A stretch of DNA of 64,000 bases from Brienomyrus brachyistius (GCF_023856365.1 NC_064539.1:31098482-31162481), one strand, 5' to 3'. Shown: positions 38,136 through 49,899, counted from the stretch's first letter. Numbers and translations: made by a program. The notes: generated by a model from the sequence alone, not told the origin.

Positions 38136-38935
38136 AGTATGTTCTTACTTTACACTGTGCAGTACAAAGAACGCATGCACTCTTCAAAGTCGTGCAACAG
38201 CTACAAAGTAGAACTGAAGTGCAATTTACCTGGTTTCCTCATTTCAAAGTCCAGACAACAGATGCCACTGTGTAGCAGTTCCCATTTGGGAAAACGCATC
38301 TTCCAGCCTCTGCCTTGCTCATTTCATGGATCAGCACATTGTACCAATGTGGCGCACACCTCATCTGATATAAATGGTCCACTCTTTGTCCCCTTATTCT
38401 TTGCTGCTATCTACAGCAACCGCCTCCCCCTCAATGTTTGGATCCATAGCCGCCAAAACATTAACACACCTTCAATTCTACTTAGATCCTGCAGGTTCTG
38501 ATTGCTGAGTGAAAATATTGGTGGTTAGAGTTAACAGCTGGATGCAGGAGGGCTAGTTGAGTTCAGCTGTCATTATCTAAATACAAACATTGCTCCATTT
38601 GTCAAATCAAGCAATGAGGTAACTGTTTTGCAAAGTGAATTCATGTGTAACAGGGGCCTCAGCTAAGCTCTTTGTCGGGTAAAATGGAATTCAACAACCA
38701 ACCAGGAAATTGAAGAAGAAGAAGAGGAGGATGAGGAGAGGAGGAAGAGAAGGAGGAAGAAGAGTATGCCATCAAATTATACATGTCAGAGCAACAATAA
38801 TTGACCATGCGGTAGCTTCTGCATGACCATGAGTAAAGCTGGTCAGCAGTGCATGCAAATGTAAACCACGTCACATCAGGACATTCGGATAATAACACAG
38901 GTAATTCACTTCACTGCACTGTAGAGTTCTGTTAT
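38136..38935. other. Low-copy DNA with a polypurine tract
   Basis: A 55-bp purine-rich (GA/GGA) run covers 38709-38763. No gene is recognised. Parts may belong to the transposon relics. Confidence 0.4.
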
Positions 38936-39395
38936 ACTTTTCCACTGCACCAGGTACTGTACTTTTGGTACTTCAAGGTGTTGGTTTTCCACTGGTGTAA
39001 AATCTGGTACCAGTGCTGAATGACATCACAATGCAAGGTGGGGTATTTTGTACTGAATTCAAAAAGTGGCTGTAGTGTATTACAGGGCTAATCGGTGTGT
39101 GATATTAATATCAACATCACATGTTATGCAAATGCAATTCTCACATCTCAGGGACTGCGATAGTCAGCTAGACTGAGACCAGGCCTTTTAATACCTTCAT
39201 ATCATAAGGACATTATAGTACAGGGAGTTTCATTTTGCTAAAATATTTTTACTTTATATTATTTGCCATAGGGAAAAAAGCAAGCTTTAAAATTTTTATG
39301 ATTATTCCTTTACAAAACCATCTACTTTATGTTTTTTAAAAAAAACACTTTACTACTTTTTTTTTACTTCATTGGTGGTTATTTTCTGAGTTCGT

Positions 39396-39396
39396 A

Positions 39397-39443
<47 letters not shown>
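39396..39443. repeat. (ATT)n microsatellite
   Basis: About 15 perfect ATT units directly upstream of the LINE 3' end. Confidence 0.95.
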
Positions 39444-39445
<2 letters not shown>

Positions 39446-39446
39446 T

Positions 39447-39646
39447 TAAGATGGACACGCTGGAGAGACTATGTCTCTCGGTTGGCCTGGGAACGCCTCG
39501 GGATTCCCCCGGAGGAGCTGGATGAAGTGGCTGGGGAGAGGGAAGTCTGGGTTTCCCTGCTTGGACTGCTGCCCCTGCGACCCGACCTTGGATCCAGCGG
39601 AAGATAATGGATGGATGGATAGATGGATGGATGAATGGATGGATGG
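39447..39646 (+). mobile_element. LINE 3' end with (ATGG)n tail
   Basis: The plus strand encodes 'WRDYVSRLAWERLGIPPEE', followed by a REVW...LLPLRPD segment: the C-terminus of a fish non-LTR retrotransposon polyprotein. An ATGG tetranucleotide tail follows at about 39604-39646. The 5' truncation is severe, which is normal for LINE insertions. It appears to be the same family as 16431-17652. Confidence 0.75.
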
Positions 39647-39959
39647 TATTTACGATGGCGGTTCTATTTTGTTTACAGGCTGAGTATTTGCATAACCATT
39701 CCACAAAGAAAGCATTTCCAAGCCCCCCCCCCCCCCAAAAGTACCAAAGAAGAACCCCAGTTGGTTTGGAACGTTAGGCACTGGAACTTTTGGTACTGGT
39801 ACCAGAAGCCAATGGGAAAGGGAAAGTACCAAAATCACCATACCAATAGTTCTGTGCTTGGCGCGGTGGTGAAGTGCCCTCTGTTTGCTGCCCTTTTTAT
39901 TGCCCCATCAGACTCTGGTGATGCCACTCCTGTTTCCTTCTGTATTGTTATAGAATCAA

Positions 39960-40192
39960 AGGGCATCCAGTTAGTAGCAGAAGAAGACGTGCAGTTATAC
40001 AAGACCAACAGAATCCTATTGCTGACATGGTCTGTGACTATAAGGGAAACTCAAAGACAAACAACAGACGGCGACACAGTTTTCCGAGAAGCGCGCTGTG
40101 TGAACCTGTGCACCCTGGACTGTGCTCTCCAACACAACAGAATGCATATGAAACAAATTTATCAAGTTCAGTTCCAACACAGTGGAGAGTAA
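39960..40192 (+). mobile_element. DDE_3-type transposase N-terminal relic, plus strand
   Basis: The plus-strand frame ending at 40192 contains 'VTIRETQRQTTDGDTVFRE', then 'LQHNRMHMKQIYQVQF'. It aligns by eye with the 'LREIQ..DDTVF..' and 'L.RNRMRMKQIYRVPF' segments of fish DDE_3 transposases. The frame stops right after, before any catalytic motif. It lies in the opposite orientation to the 36-38 kb relics, so it is a separate copy. Confidence 0.5.
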
Positions 40193-40317
40193 CATGAATA
40201 CATGCCATTCCCAAGCCTGTGATCATTTATCTGCAGGTGCTGTTAGGGTGGCACCTGCACATCACTCCATTTCCGTTCATCACACATGGGCAGATGCAGC
40301 AAATGCACACAATAATA

Positions 40318-40592
40318 CACCCATTCTCACATTTTTTGCATTTAGAATTTAGTGATTAGTTGTCATACCACAGCACACAGTGCACAATAACAAACGGTGT
40401 TCTCTGCATTTATCCCATATGTGACAATGTGACATAGCTGGGGGCAGCTAATTCAGCACCTGGGGAGCAGGGCTTGGGGGCGGGACCTTGCTCAGGGTAC
40501 TTCAGCGGTACCTTGCAGGTTTTGGACTCAAATCTGCAATTTTTCAATTACAAGTGCACTTCCCTAACCATTAAGCCACCACTGTCCACTTC
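40318..40592 (-). mobile_element. tRNA-derived SINE, minus strand
   Basis: On the minus strand the head reads 'gtggcttaatggttaggga' (A-box-like), then 'gatttgagtcc' (B-box-like) about 45 bases on. The body continues to about 40318. The plus-strand ending 'ccattaagccaccactgtcc' is characteristic of a very common teleost repeat. Confidence 0.65.
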
Positions 40593-40689
40593 CAGCTGGG
40601 GACAGATCACTGAATTTCACTGGTGCTGCTGGCTGATGCATTCTGAGCCTGATGACTGCATAATAGCAGGGCTGTAAGCAGAAAGGCAT

Positions 40690-41131
40690 GTGGCATTCCC
40701 ATCTGGTGTTCCTGTCTGGCATTCCCATCTGGTGTTCCTGTCTGGTGTTCCTGTCTGGCGTTCCTGCCTGGTGTTCCTGCCTGGCGTTCCTGTCTGGTAT
40801 TCTTATTCCTTCCTGGCGTTCCTGCCTGGCATTTTTATTCCTGCCTGGTGTTCCTGCCTGACGTTCTTATTCCTTCCTGGCGTTCCTGCCTGGCATTTTT
40901 ATTCCTGCCTGGCGTTCCTGCCTGACGTTCTTATTCTTGCATGGCATTCCTGCCTGGCATTTCTGTCTGGCATTCCTTCCTGGCATTACTGCTTGGTGTT
41001 CCTGCCCAACATTCCTATTCCTGCCTGGAATTCCAGTCTGGAATTCTTATTCCCTTCTGGCATTCTTATTCCCGACTGGCGTTCCCATCTGGCATTCTTA
41101 CCTGCTGTTCCTGCCTGGTTTTCCTGTCATT
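40690..41131. repeat. Mixed 13/19-bp minisatellite
   Basis: 13-bp units of the type 'tggcgttcctgcc' are interspersed with 19-bp units such as 'tggcatttttattcctgcc' that carry an extra six bases ('ttattc' or similar). About 26 units. The plus-strand frame of 164 codons is a repeat artefact. Confidence 0.93.
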
Positions 41132-42254
41132 CTCAGGTCAGCCTCATCCACCCCAGCTGCTGTCACCTCTTCAGCTTCCCCTAACAAACACTGACACAGA
41201 ACTTCCAGGAATGAAGGAGGAAGGCGACCTGGGTGAGCTGTGCCGTGATTAGGGTGGCCTGTTAATCACAGAGCAGGCTGTGGGGGAAATGTCAGAGTTA
41301 ATTAAAATGTCACCCTGTCCTAGTGGTGGAGGTGGCCGTCAGGCACACGGAGGGGAGGAAGTCTCCTTCCAGGACTGCACAGGCTCTATGTCCTGGTGCA
41401 AAGTGTTTCACTATAGCCTGTAATGGTGATGTAATGCTAATGCTGTAAAGTGGTGAGTGATGTTCACTCAGCAACACATGGTGAAGTCATATCTATGCTA
41501 AATGTTAAAATCAGGTCTTTCCTCTTTCATTTAAACAGTTCTTAGGACCTGAGATTCAACAAAGCAATCTGAAAGCTCAGTTTAAATATAAAAGCATGAA
41601 CACTGAAATGATTATACAGAAAACAACACAAAAGACAGCACTTAATCATTTAAGCGAGCACACATTACAGTTTAGACAAAAGGCAGTGGTTTCTGTAATT
41701 ATAACTTCAGCTCACAGAGTGTAAGATTCATCTGGCTGGAGCACAGGCATCGCCTTGGTGATGAGTAGAGTCTCTTTCCACTCTTTGTGGTCATTTTGAG
41801 GACTGTGGTCTTTCTGTGATTGTGGTGGTTTTGAGGATTATGGTCCTTCTGAAAGCACAGGTGGGTGAGCATATAAGGTCCTACTGTACAGACTGCTGTC
41901 AGCTCTCCAGCCATCTCACATGCCTCACTGTAGATGCTGTCTTTTAAGGACACGGTCTAGCTTTGACGTCTCCCTTAGTCCCATTTGCGTTTCAGGGAGG
42001 CCCTCCATCTGGTTTGCAGAGCATGCAGCAGAGTATAGAGGCATTTTCTGAGCTATTTTAATGAAGTGGAAGATATTTAAAAAGCTGTAGTATTTTCTTT
42101 TTGCCCTTTAAAATTCTGCAAGTCATTAATTACTGTAATTAAAAGTGTACAATGAAGGACATGAGGAACGGAGAATGGAATATAGATTAAGTTTTATAAT
42201 GAATTCTGGTTAATATAAGCAGAAGTCCTTTTAGATAGGATTTCTGACACTCCT
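41132..42254. other. Low-copy DNA, no gene seen
   Basis: No exon or repeat family recognised. Confidence 0.45.
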
Positions 42255-44325
42255 GTTGTTTTGGGTGGAGGTAGTGGGAGGAGCCCTGGTGTTTTGGGTG
42301 GGGTGGTGGGAGGAGCCCTGGTGTTTTGGGTGGGGTGGTGGGAGGAGCCCAGGTGTTTTAGGTGAGATGGTGGGAGGAGCCCTGGTGTTTTGGGTGGGGT
42401 GGTGGGAGGAGCCGGGTGTTTTGGGTGGGGTGGTGGAAGGAGCCCAGGTGTTTTGGGTGGGGTGGTGGGAGGAGCCCTGGTGTTTTAGGTGAGGTGGTGG
42501 AAGGAGCCGGGTGTTTTGGGTGGGGTGGTGGGAGGAGCCCAGGTGTTTTGGGTGGGGTGGTGGGAGGAGCCCTGGTGTTTTGGGTGGGGTGGTGGGAGGA
42601 GCCCTGGTGTTTTAGGTGAGGTGGTGGGAGGAGCCCTGGTGTTTTGGGTGGGGTGGTGGAAGGAGCCCAGGTGTTTTGGGTGGGGTGGTGGGAGGAGCCC
42701 AGGTGTTTTGGGTGGGGTGGTGGAAGGAGCCAGGTGTTTTGGGTGAGGTGGTGGGAGGAGCCCTGGTGTTTTGGGTGGGGTGGTGGGAGGAGCCCTGGTG
42801 TTTTGGGTGGGGTGGTGGGAGGAGCCCTGGTGTTTTGGGTGGGGTGGTGGGAGGAGCCCAGGTGTTTTAGGTGAGGTGGTGGGAGGAGCCGGGTGTTTTG
42901 GGTGGGGTGGTGGGAGGAGCCCTGGTGTTTTGGGTGGGGTGGTGGGAGGAGCCCAGGTGTTTTAGGTGAGGTGGTGGAAGGAGCCGGGTGTTTTGGGTGG
43001 GGTGGTGGAAGGAGCCCAGGTGTTTTGGGTGGGGTGGTGGGAGGAGCCCTGGTGTTTTAGGTGAGGTGGTGGAAGGAGCCGGGTGTTTTGGGTGGGGTGG
43101 TGGGAGGAGCCCAGGTGTTTTGGGTGGGGTGGTGGGAGGAGCCCTGGTGTTTTGGGTGGGGTGGTGGGAGGAGCCCTGGTGTTTTAGGTGAGGTGGTGGG
43201 AGGAGCCGGGTGTTTTGGGTGGGGTGGTGGGAGGAGCCCTGGTGTTTTGGGTGGGGTGGTGGGAGGAGCCCAGGTGTTTTAGGTGAGGTGGTGGGAGGAG
43301 CCCTGGTGTTTTAGGTGAGGTGGTGGAAGGAGCCAGGTGTTTTGGGTGGGGTGGTGGAAGGAGCCCAGGTGTTTTGGGTGGGGTGGTGGGAGGAGCCCTG
43401 GTGTTTTAGGTGAGGTGGTGGAAGGAGCCGGGTGTTTTGGGTGGGGTGGTGGAAGGAGCCCAGGTGTTTTGGGTGGGGTGGTGGGAGGAGCCCTGGTGTT
43501 TTAGGTGAGGTGGTGGAAGGAGCCGGGTGTTTTGGGTGGGGTGGTGGGAGGAGCCCAGGTGTTTTGGGTGGGGTGGTGGGAGGAGCCCTGGTGTTTTGGG
43601 TGGGGTGGTGGGAGGAGCCCTGGTGTTTTAGGTGAGGTGGTGGAAGGAGCCGGGTGTTTTGGGTGGGGTGGTGGAAGGAGCCCAGGTGTTTTGGGTGGGG
43701 TGGTGGGAGGAGCCCTGGTGTTTTAGGTGAGGTGGTGGAAGGAGCCGGGTGTTTTGGGTGGGGTGGTGGGAGGAGCCAGGTGTTTTGGGTGGGGTGGTGG
43801 GAGGAGCCCTGGTGTTTTAGGTGAGGTGGTGGGAGGAGCCGGGTGTTTTGGGTGGGGTGGTGGGAGGAGCCCAGGTGTTTTAGGTGAGGTGGTGGGAGGA
43901 GCCCTGGTGTTTTAGGTGAGGTGGTGGAAGGAGCCAGGTGTTTTGGGTGGGGTGGTGGGAGGAGCCCTGGTGTTTTAGGTGAGGTGGTGGAAGGAGCCGG
44001 GTGTTTTGGGTGGGGTGGTGGGAGGAGCCCTGGTGTTTTAGGTGAGGTGGTGGGAGGAGCCCTGGTGTTTTGGGTGGGGTGGTGGGAGGAGCCCTGGTGT
44101 TTTAGGTGAGGTGGTGGAAGGAGCCCTGGTGTTTTGGGTGGGGTGGTGGGAGGAGCCCTGGTGTTTTGGGTGGGGTGGTGGGAGGAGCCCTGGTGTTTTA
44201 GGTGAGGTGGTGGAAGGAGCCCTGGTGTTTTGGGTGGGGTGGTGGGAGGAGCCCTGGTGTTTTAGGTGAGGTGGTGGAAGGAGCCCTGGTGTTTTGGGTG
44301 GGGTGGTGGGAGGAGCCCTGGTGTT
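42255..44325. repeat. ~32-bp G-rich minisatellite, about 65 copies, with a 444-bp higher-order unit
   Basis: The unit is 'gttttgggtggggtggtggg' followed by 'aggagccctggt'; 30-bp variants have 'gccgggt'. Variant order repeats at 444 bp: frames at 42988-43191 and 43432-43635 translate identically, as do most of 43061 and 43505. A shorter 127-bp, four-unit period is visible at 42362, 42489 and 42616. No coding function. Confidence 0.97.
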
Positions 44326-45535
44326 TAACTCCTATCTGAAATAATTATTGTTGGCCTGATGGGTGGAGTTATTCACATAGTGCTGAGGCCTGTTCAATAT
44401 AAAAACGTTGTGGTTTCCGGGTAGAACAACATGTTTCCTCAAAATGGCGTGAAAGATTGTGCAAAGGGACTTCAAGATGTTTTTCTCATTTGATGGATGT
44501 GTCAGAGACGTCACCCGGTCATCAGCAACGTGTATATAAACCCGCTGTCTCATGGACAATTACTATGTGAGCGTGCTCCCCTCCTCCTCGCCGGTTTGGC
44601 CAGTGGGCACCGCCGGGCATTCCGCCTTCTCCCCCTCGGCTGCTGCCTGGCTCCGGGGGCTGAGCATGTAGTTCAAAGTCTGTGAACATGCTGGTTGTGG
44701 GTTTGTAGCTGGCTTTAGTGTTTATTGGTTTCTCTCGCGTTTACTATGTTCCACTTTGGTCCAGTTTATGTTTTAGTTTTTTGTTAATTGTTCCTAATTT
44801 GTGGTTTTTGAGTTTTGCTTCAAAAAAATGAGTTTTGCTTCGTACCTTTGTGATTATATATTACTTGTTTTTGGTTTATTGGTTTATTGGTCTAGTGGTT
44901 TGATTGTGTCCTAGTTTTCCATTTAAGCCTCTTAATTCCATGATCAAGTTTGCTATTAGTCCCACCTGCTTCTCTTTTCTCCGTAGCTCACGGTTGTCTG
45001 CCATCTGATTGCATGTTGTCCTGCACTCTCTGTAATTGGTTAATTGTTTCAGGTTTCACTTCACTACTGGGTTTAGTTCCTGCCTGTGTTCCGTTTGTCA
45101 GTGTATCATTGTGCCTGTTTTGTCTGTTTTGTCTGCAATTGCTTCGCCATGTGCTGCATCTGCCTGTTCCTCTGCATAGTTCTGTTCTAGTTCCTGCCCT
45201 GTTCCCTTCCCTGGTTCCCCCCCCCCATTTTACTAGTTGTTAATCCTTATTAGTTCAGTATCCTGGTTAAGTCATTAGTTATTACCTTAGTGTTTTTCCC
45301 TGTCCGTATATGACCGCTCATGGCCATCAGTCGATCATCACCTTTTTTCCCACCTGTCTCATCCCACGCCGTGACACATAGTGGATTCTAGCCACTGTTG
45401 CAATACTTGTGTAACAGGGTGTCCAAACACAGTACTGTTTCAATTTAAGTTAAAGCCTTGCAATGTGTCATCGGGGTCAGATATAGCCCAGTTTATTAAC
45501 TTTCGTCTGATACTGGGCTGGTGGGAGAGTTGTGG
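44326..45535. other. T-rich DNA, possible decayed LTR
   Basis: From about 44690 to 45370 the plus strand is T-rich with repeated 'gttcctg' and 'tgtctgttttgtctg' motifs and ends 'cgccgtgacaca'. This composition resembles some fish Ty3-type LTRs, but I see no partner LTR, primer-binding site or coding region. Treat as unassigned. Confidence 0.25.
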
Positions 45536-46195
45536 ACTGAGTGCTGAATGGTGATATTGGCTGAGTGCTGGGTGGAGTTATGGGGTCAGTGTTGGGTGGA
45601 GTCATGGTCTGAGTGCTGGGTGGAGTTATGAGCTGATTACTAGGTGGAGTTATGGGCTGAATGTTGGGTGGAGTTATGAGCAGAGTACTAGGTGGAGTTA
45701 TGCGCTGAGTGTTGGGTGCAGTTATGGGCTGAATGTTGGGTGGAGTTATGGTTTGAGTGCTCGGTGGAATTTTAAGCTGAGCACTGGGTGGAGTTATGAG
45801 CTGAGCGCTGGGTGGAGTTATGGGCTGAATGTTGGGTGGAGTTATGGTCTGAATGTTGGGTGGAGTTATGGTCCGAGTGCTGGGTGGAGTTATGGTCTGA
45901 GTGTTGGGTGGAGTTATGGGCTAAATGTTGAGTGGAGTCATGGGATGAGTGCTGGATGGAGTTATGAGCTGAGCACTGGGTGCAGTTATGAGCTGAGTGC
46001 TGGGTGGAGTTATGGTCTGAGTGCTGGGTGGAGTTATGGGCTGAGTGCTGGGTGGAGTTATGGGCTAAATGTTGAGTGGAGTCATGGGATGAGTGCTGGG
46101 TGGAGCTATGGGCTGAATGTTGGGAGGATTTATGGGCTGAGTGCTGGGTGGAGTTATGGGCTGAGTGCTGGGTGGAGTTATGGGCTGGGTATTGG
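45536..46195. repeat. 24-bp minisatellite, about 27 copies, with a 144-bp block repeat
   Basis: The unit is 'gctgagtgctgggtggagtt' plus 'atgg'. The rare variant 'ctaaatgttgagtggagtca' occurs at 45921 and 46065, exactly 144 bp (six units) apart. The 169-codon plus frame and 142-codon minus frame are artefacts of a unit divisible by three. Confidence 0.95.
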
Positions 46196-46575
46196 ATCAC
46201 ACCACATTAGTCACAAGTTGGAGGTTTGTTTTATTCATCAGAATAATTTCTGCAGTCAGTGACTTTGCTGAAAGATCACCCATAACTGCGTTGACGCCTT
46301 GGATGGATGGATTCCCCATTTGGTCTTCCTCTGTAACGCCTATTCTACACTGACTCTGCTTCATGTCCTAACAGCCATTGATCTTTTCTTCAGATCTTTA
46401 AACTAATTTCCTCTGAGCGCATAAAATGATAATGGCAAGGCGTGGTATTGATCACGTATGAATAACTATTTTGGATTGCCCTTTAACCTAATGCTCTGCA
46501 GTGACAACGTGGATGAGCCAATGAACCAGGAAATGTTCTGAGTTGGGGCTCACATAACAGCCTTTGGTCTGATAT
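46196..46575. other. Low-copy DNA, nothing recognised
   Basis: No gene or repeat recognised. Confidence 0.45.
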
Positions 46576-46583
46576 TTCTATAA

Positions 46584-46743
46584 CAGTGTTTCCCAATCAG
46601 GTCTTCGGGGACCCACAGCTGATCCACGTTTTTGCTCACTCCGAGCTCCATGGCAGACAGTCCACATTTTTGCTCCCTTCCAGAGCTGGGAGGGAGCAAA
46701 AATGTGGTCTGTGGTTCCCTGAAGATCAGATTGGGAAACAATG
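46584..46743. mobile_element. Complete hAT-like palindromic MITE with 8-bp target duplication
   Basis: The 160-bp element starts 'cagtgtttcccaatcaggtc' and ends 'cagattgggaaacaatg', with inverted repeats running almost to its centre ('tttttgctccc' pairing with 'gggagcaaaaa'). It is flanked by 'ttctataa' (46576-46583) and 'ttctatca' (46744-46751), an 8-bp target-site duplication with one mismatch, as expected for hAT. It has no coding capacity, so it must have moved using a transposase encoded elsewhere. Confidence 0.8.
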
Positions 46744-46751
46744 TTCTATCA

Positions 46752-48130
46752 AGTGGACAAATCTGAATTAATGAAGAGGAGTTTGTGTCAGGGCAGCATG
46801 GAGAGAGTTGGTGAAGACCAGGCCATGTTTCCTGGCTTTGTTTAAGGGTTTCAGCATCACGGACATCGTCAGCCCCATTTCTCTGGGGCCATTTACCATA
46901 TCTTACAGAGTTCTTGATGTATTGCCAGGAACAGAAACATTAAATCCCAGTGGAGCTGCTGTTCCTCTAGCCTCCTTCTCAGGTATTCTCAAACACATAG
47001 TCATACTATCATTGTAGAGCCAGAGTAATGCCTGAGGGTCACATGATCAGCCCTGAGTGCTTCTGTTACTAGCACCTCATTCCTGTTTAGGTTCTTTCAG
47101 GGCAGACATGGTAGCCCTAGCTGTGCGTGCAGGTCACATGCTCTTTCTGGCTTTGTGTGATTTTGACGCTGTCACCTGCGTATGTGTAAAGCTGAAATGT
47201 TCCCTTTGTGTTTCAGGGAGTCTGTTCTCGCAGTTGAAAGACATACAGACTGTTTCATTATGGTTATTATTCCTGAGTGGCTTGTGTCATCACTGTAAAT
47301 GACAATTGATTCTGAACTAGCCTTTTGCTTTTCTTTTATTTTTACTACATAATAAATGTTAGTTTGTTGTGCATATCTGGCAGCCTGTGAGAAGTGAGGG
47401 GCACATGCAGAACCTCCAACATGAACTGAGATCCCAGGAGAGGAACCACAGAAACAGCAAGCAATGAAAGATAAATAGGAAAGGGAGACTGGCAGTGTGC
47501 TGACAGTGATCGAAGCAGAAGGTCACTTGGCCTGATAAATATTTCGCTGGATGAATGATTAAAAAAACTAAATAAGAAAAAATGTGTCACTTTGGAGAGC
47601 GTGGTTTGCAGTGCGAGTATAAGACTGCAGGCAGTGGCAGTTACCCAGACTCAAGCACTGGAAATGCATCCAGTGTTGGTGATTTCTTGTGCTCTGTTTC
47701 TCCAGCTTTGATCACCACTAGTGTTAGTAAGTGCAGTTTCATCTGAAGCGGATATGTGATATCAAGTAATGCAGGTGAGCACCTGCCAGTTTACATCACC
47801 TCCCCCTCATTACAGGGAACACTAACCGGAAAATGCCGGCCGAGTGCAGCAGCTGATGTGGCCACGTGAGGAGGGGCTGGCGACAGCCTCCCCTTCAGGT
47901 CACACGCAGCCTGTAATCCAGATAATTCCACGGCTAGCGAGCTGACAGATTCACTTGCTGAATAAACACAAGTGACATACAGTGAAAATCTTCCCTTAAG
48001 GCCTGGCTGCATGAAGGCACAGCCAGCCTGCGTCGGCGTGAGAGTAGCAATCAACATGGCCTGCTTGAAGTTTGATGGCCTCCATTCTGGTTGGTTTCAG
48101 TGACTCCATGTTGTCCCGCGTCCATGTTGA
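46752..48130. other. Low-copy DNA, no gene seen
   Basis: Short open frames (69-88 codons) only. None is recognisable. Confidence 0.4.
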
Positions 48131-48725
48131 CAGAGCAGGCCTGCTCTCTCTGCTCACATGACTCATCTTCTTCAGCAGGCCTGCTCTCTCTGCTCACATG
48201 ACTCATGTTCTTCAGCATGCCTGCTCTCTCTGCTCACATAACTTATGTTTTTCAGCATGCCTGCTCTCTCTGCTCACAGGACTCATGTTCTTCAACATGC
48301 CTGCTCTCTCTGCTCACATGACTCATGTTCTTCAGCATGCCTGCTCTCTCTGCTCACATGACTCATGTTCTTCAGCATGCCTGCTCTCTCTGCTCACATG
48401 ACTCATGTTCTTCAGCATGACTGCTCTCTCTGCTCACATGACTCATGTTCTTCAGCATGCCTGCTCTCTCTGCTCACATGACTCATGTTCTTCAGCATGC
48501 CTGCTCTCTCTGCTCACATGACTCATGTTCTTCAGCATGCCTGGTCTCTCTGCTCACATGACTCATGTTCTTCAGCATGCCTGCTCTGCGTGTCTGCATG
48601 TTATGTGTTTTTGAGCGTGTCCGTTTTGCCTGTTCGCATGTTGCATATTCTTGAGCGTGCCTGCTCTGTGTGTTCTCGCATGTTGTGTTTTTGAGCATGT
48701 CTGCTCTGCATGTTTGCATGTCACG
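48131..48725. repeat. 40-bp minisatellite, about 11 clean copies plus decayed ones
   Basis: The unit is 'ctgctctctctgctcacatg' then 'actcatgttcttcagcatgc'. Copies from 48131 to about 48590 are near-identical. From 48590 to 48725 they are strongly diverged and include 'ttgagcgtg' variants. Confidence 0.95.
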
Positions 48726-49843
48726 CTCCACATTAGCATGTACAGGGACCATGATCCTGACCTACTTTCTTCCACGATGCGCAGGCCGGTGGACTCTGCT
48801 CTGAAGCATCGCTGATGGAAGATGACAGAAAATTGTTTATCTGAGATGATTTGTTCTGCTTTAATTTATTAACCTTTTTTGGCCTGAGATTGATGGTACC
48901 TTTCAAAATCTGCTTGGATCGACCGGCTGGCCGACAGGGAGCCCAGCGCGGATACGGATTCGTTTGGGGTCCTCCTCCGGCAGGACAGGTCGGCTAGGTG
49001 GGCTGAGAGATGGAGACAAAACAAGTTTTAACCGAATGGCATGACGTTTATGGATATTGCAAGTGAGGATGTTTAACGGGGAATGAGAGAGAGGAGCCTC
49101 TGTGAGATAATCACACCCCAAACGCAGCACCGCCGATATCACTCAAAGCAGCGTCCCCCAGAGGACAGGAATTCCAATTACCAGGCGACCAACCTCTGAC
49201 ACTATCCACTTGTCCATCTTCCTCGTTAATCAGATCGACTCTGAAGGTTCGTTACCTTCTTAATCAAGCGGTTATTCAGGATAGTCATCCCAGTCAGAGA
49301 GGTGGCGAGTGGCAGCTAATTAAGTCGTTATTTAAGTGAACTCTGAGCTCTTTCATTAACATTCTGGAGTGTCTTCAGGTCCATAGTGCCCCACCCTACA
49401 GCACTAACACATGTACAGAGCAGCGAAGGCTGACCCGGCCCGACGCCTCCTGTTGCTGAGTGTCGTTTGCCGTGTTAACATATAATAAATTATTGAATAA
49501 GTGACAGACATTCATGGCTGGACCTGCTTTTTAGTTCATGTTAAATTCTGTTCTGAGCTCCTCCAGGGGGCAGCCCCAGCTTGTCCCTGTCATCTTCATC
49601 ATCCCTCCTCATCCTCATTTAACAGCAGTAGCCCTCATGTGCATCACTGACAGACCTAGATGATGCAGCAAGCGCTGTAATCGAAGGGCTGGTGTCAGTG
49701 TGGCATGACATGAAGTCACATGACTGCTGGCTCTGAGACAGCTGCCATTCTGCCGACTGTCCAGCTGGCCAAGGAGCCTCTAGAAAGAAGAGGGATGTTT
49801 TCAGGTCTGCAGGTATCACACCCCCTAGGGGTAGACGTGCACA
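48726..49843. other. Low-copy DNA, no gene seen
   Basis: No exon or repeat family recognised. Confidence 0.45.
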
Positions 49844-49855
49844 TGCACACACACA

Positions 49856-49898
<43 letters not shown>
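49844..49898. repeat. (CA)n microsatellite
   Basis: Mostly pure CA, with a 'CGCG' interruption near 49857. Confidence 0.96.

Positions 49899-49899
<1 letters not shown>

Larger units (their letters stand above)
38936..39845. mobile_element. Decayed MITE-like element interrupted by a LINE end
   Basis: Left end: 'acttttccactgcaccaggt' with 'gtacttttggtac'. Right end: 'acttttggtactggtaccag' with 'ggaaagggaaagtacc'. Together they form imperfect inverted termini of the 'ttttccactg...ggtacc' class common in fish. The LINE end and its microsatellites (39396-39646) sit inside. Superfamily not determined. Confidence 0.4.

Noticed and set aside
44690..45372. Solo LTR of a Ty3-type element
   Set aside because: Composition only. 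No defined TG...CA ends, target duplication or internal sequence could be identified.
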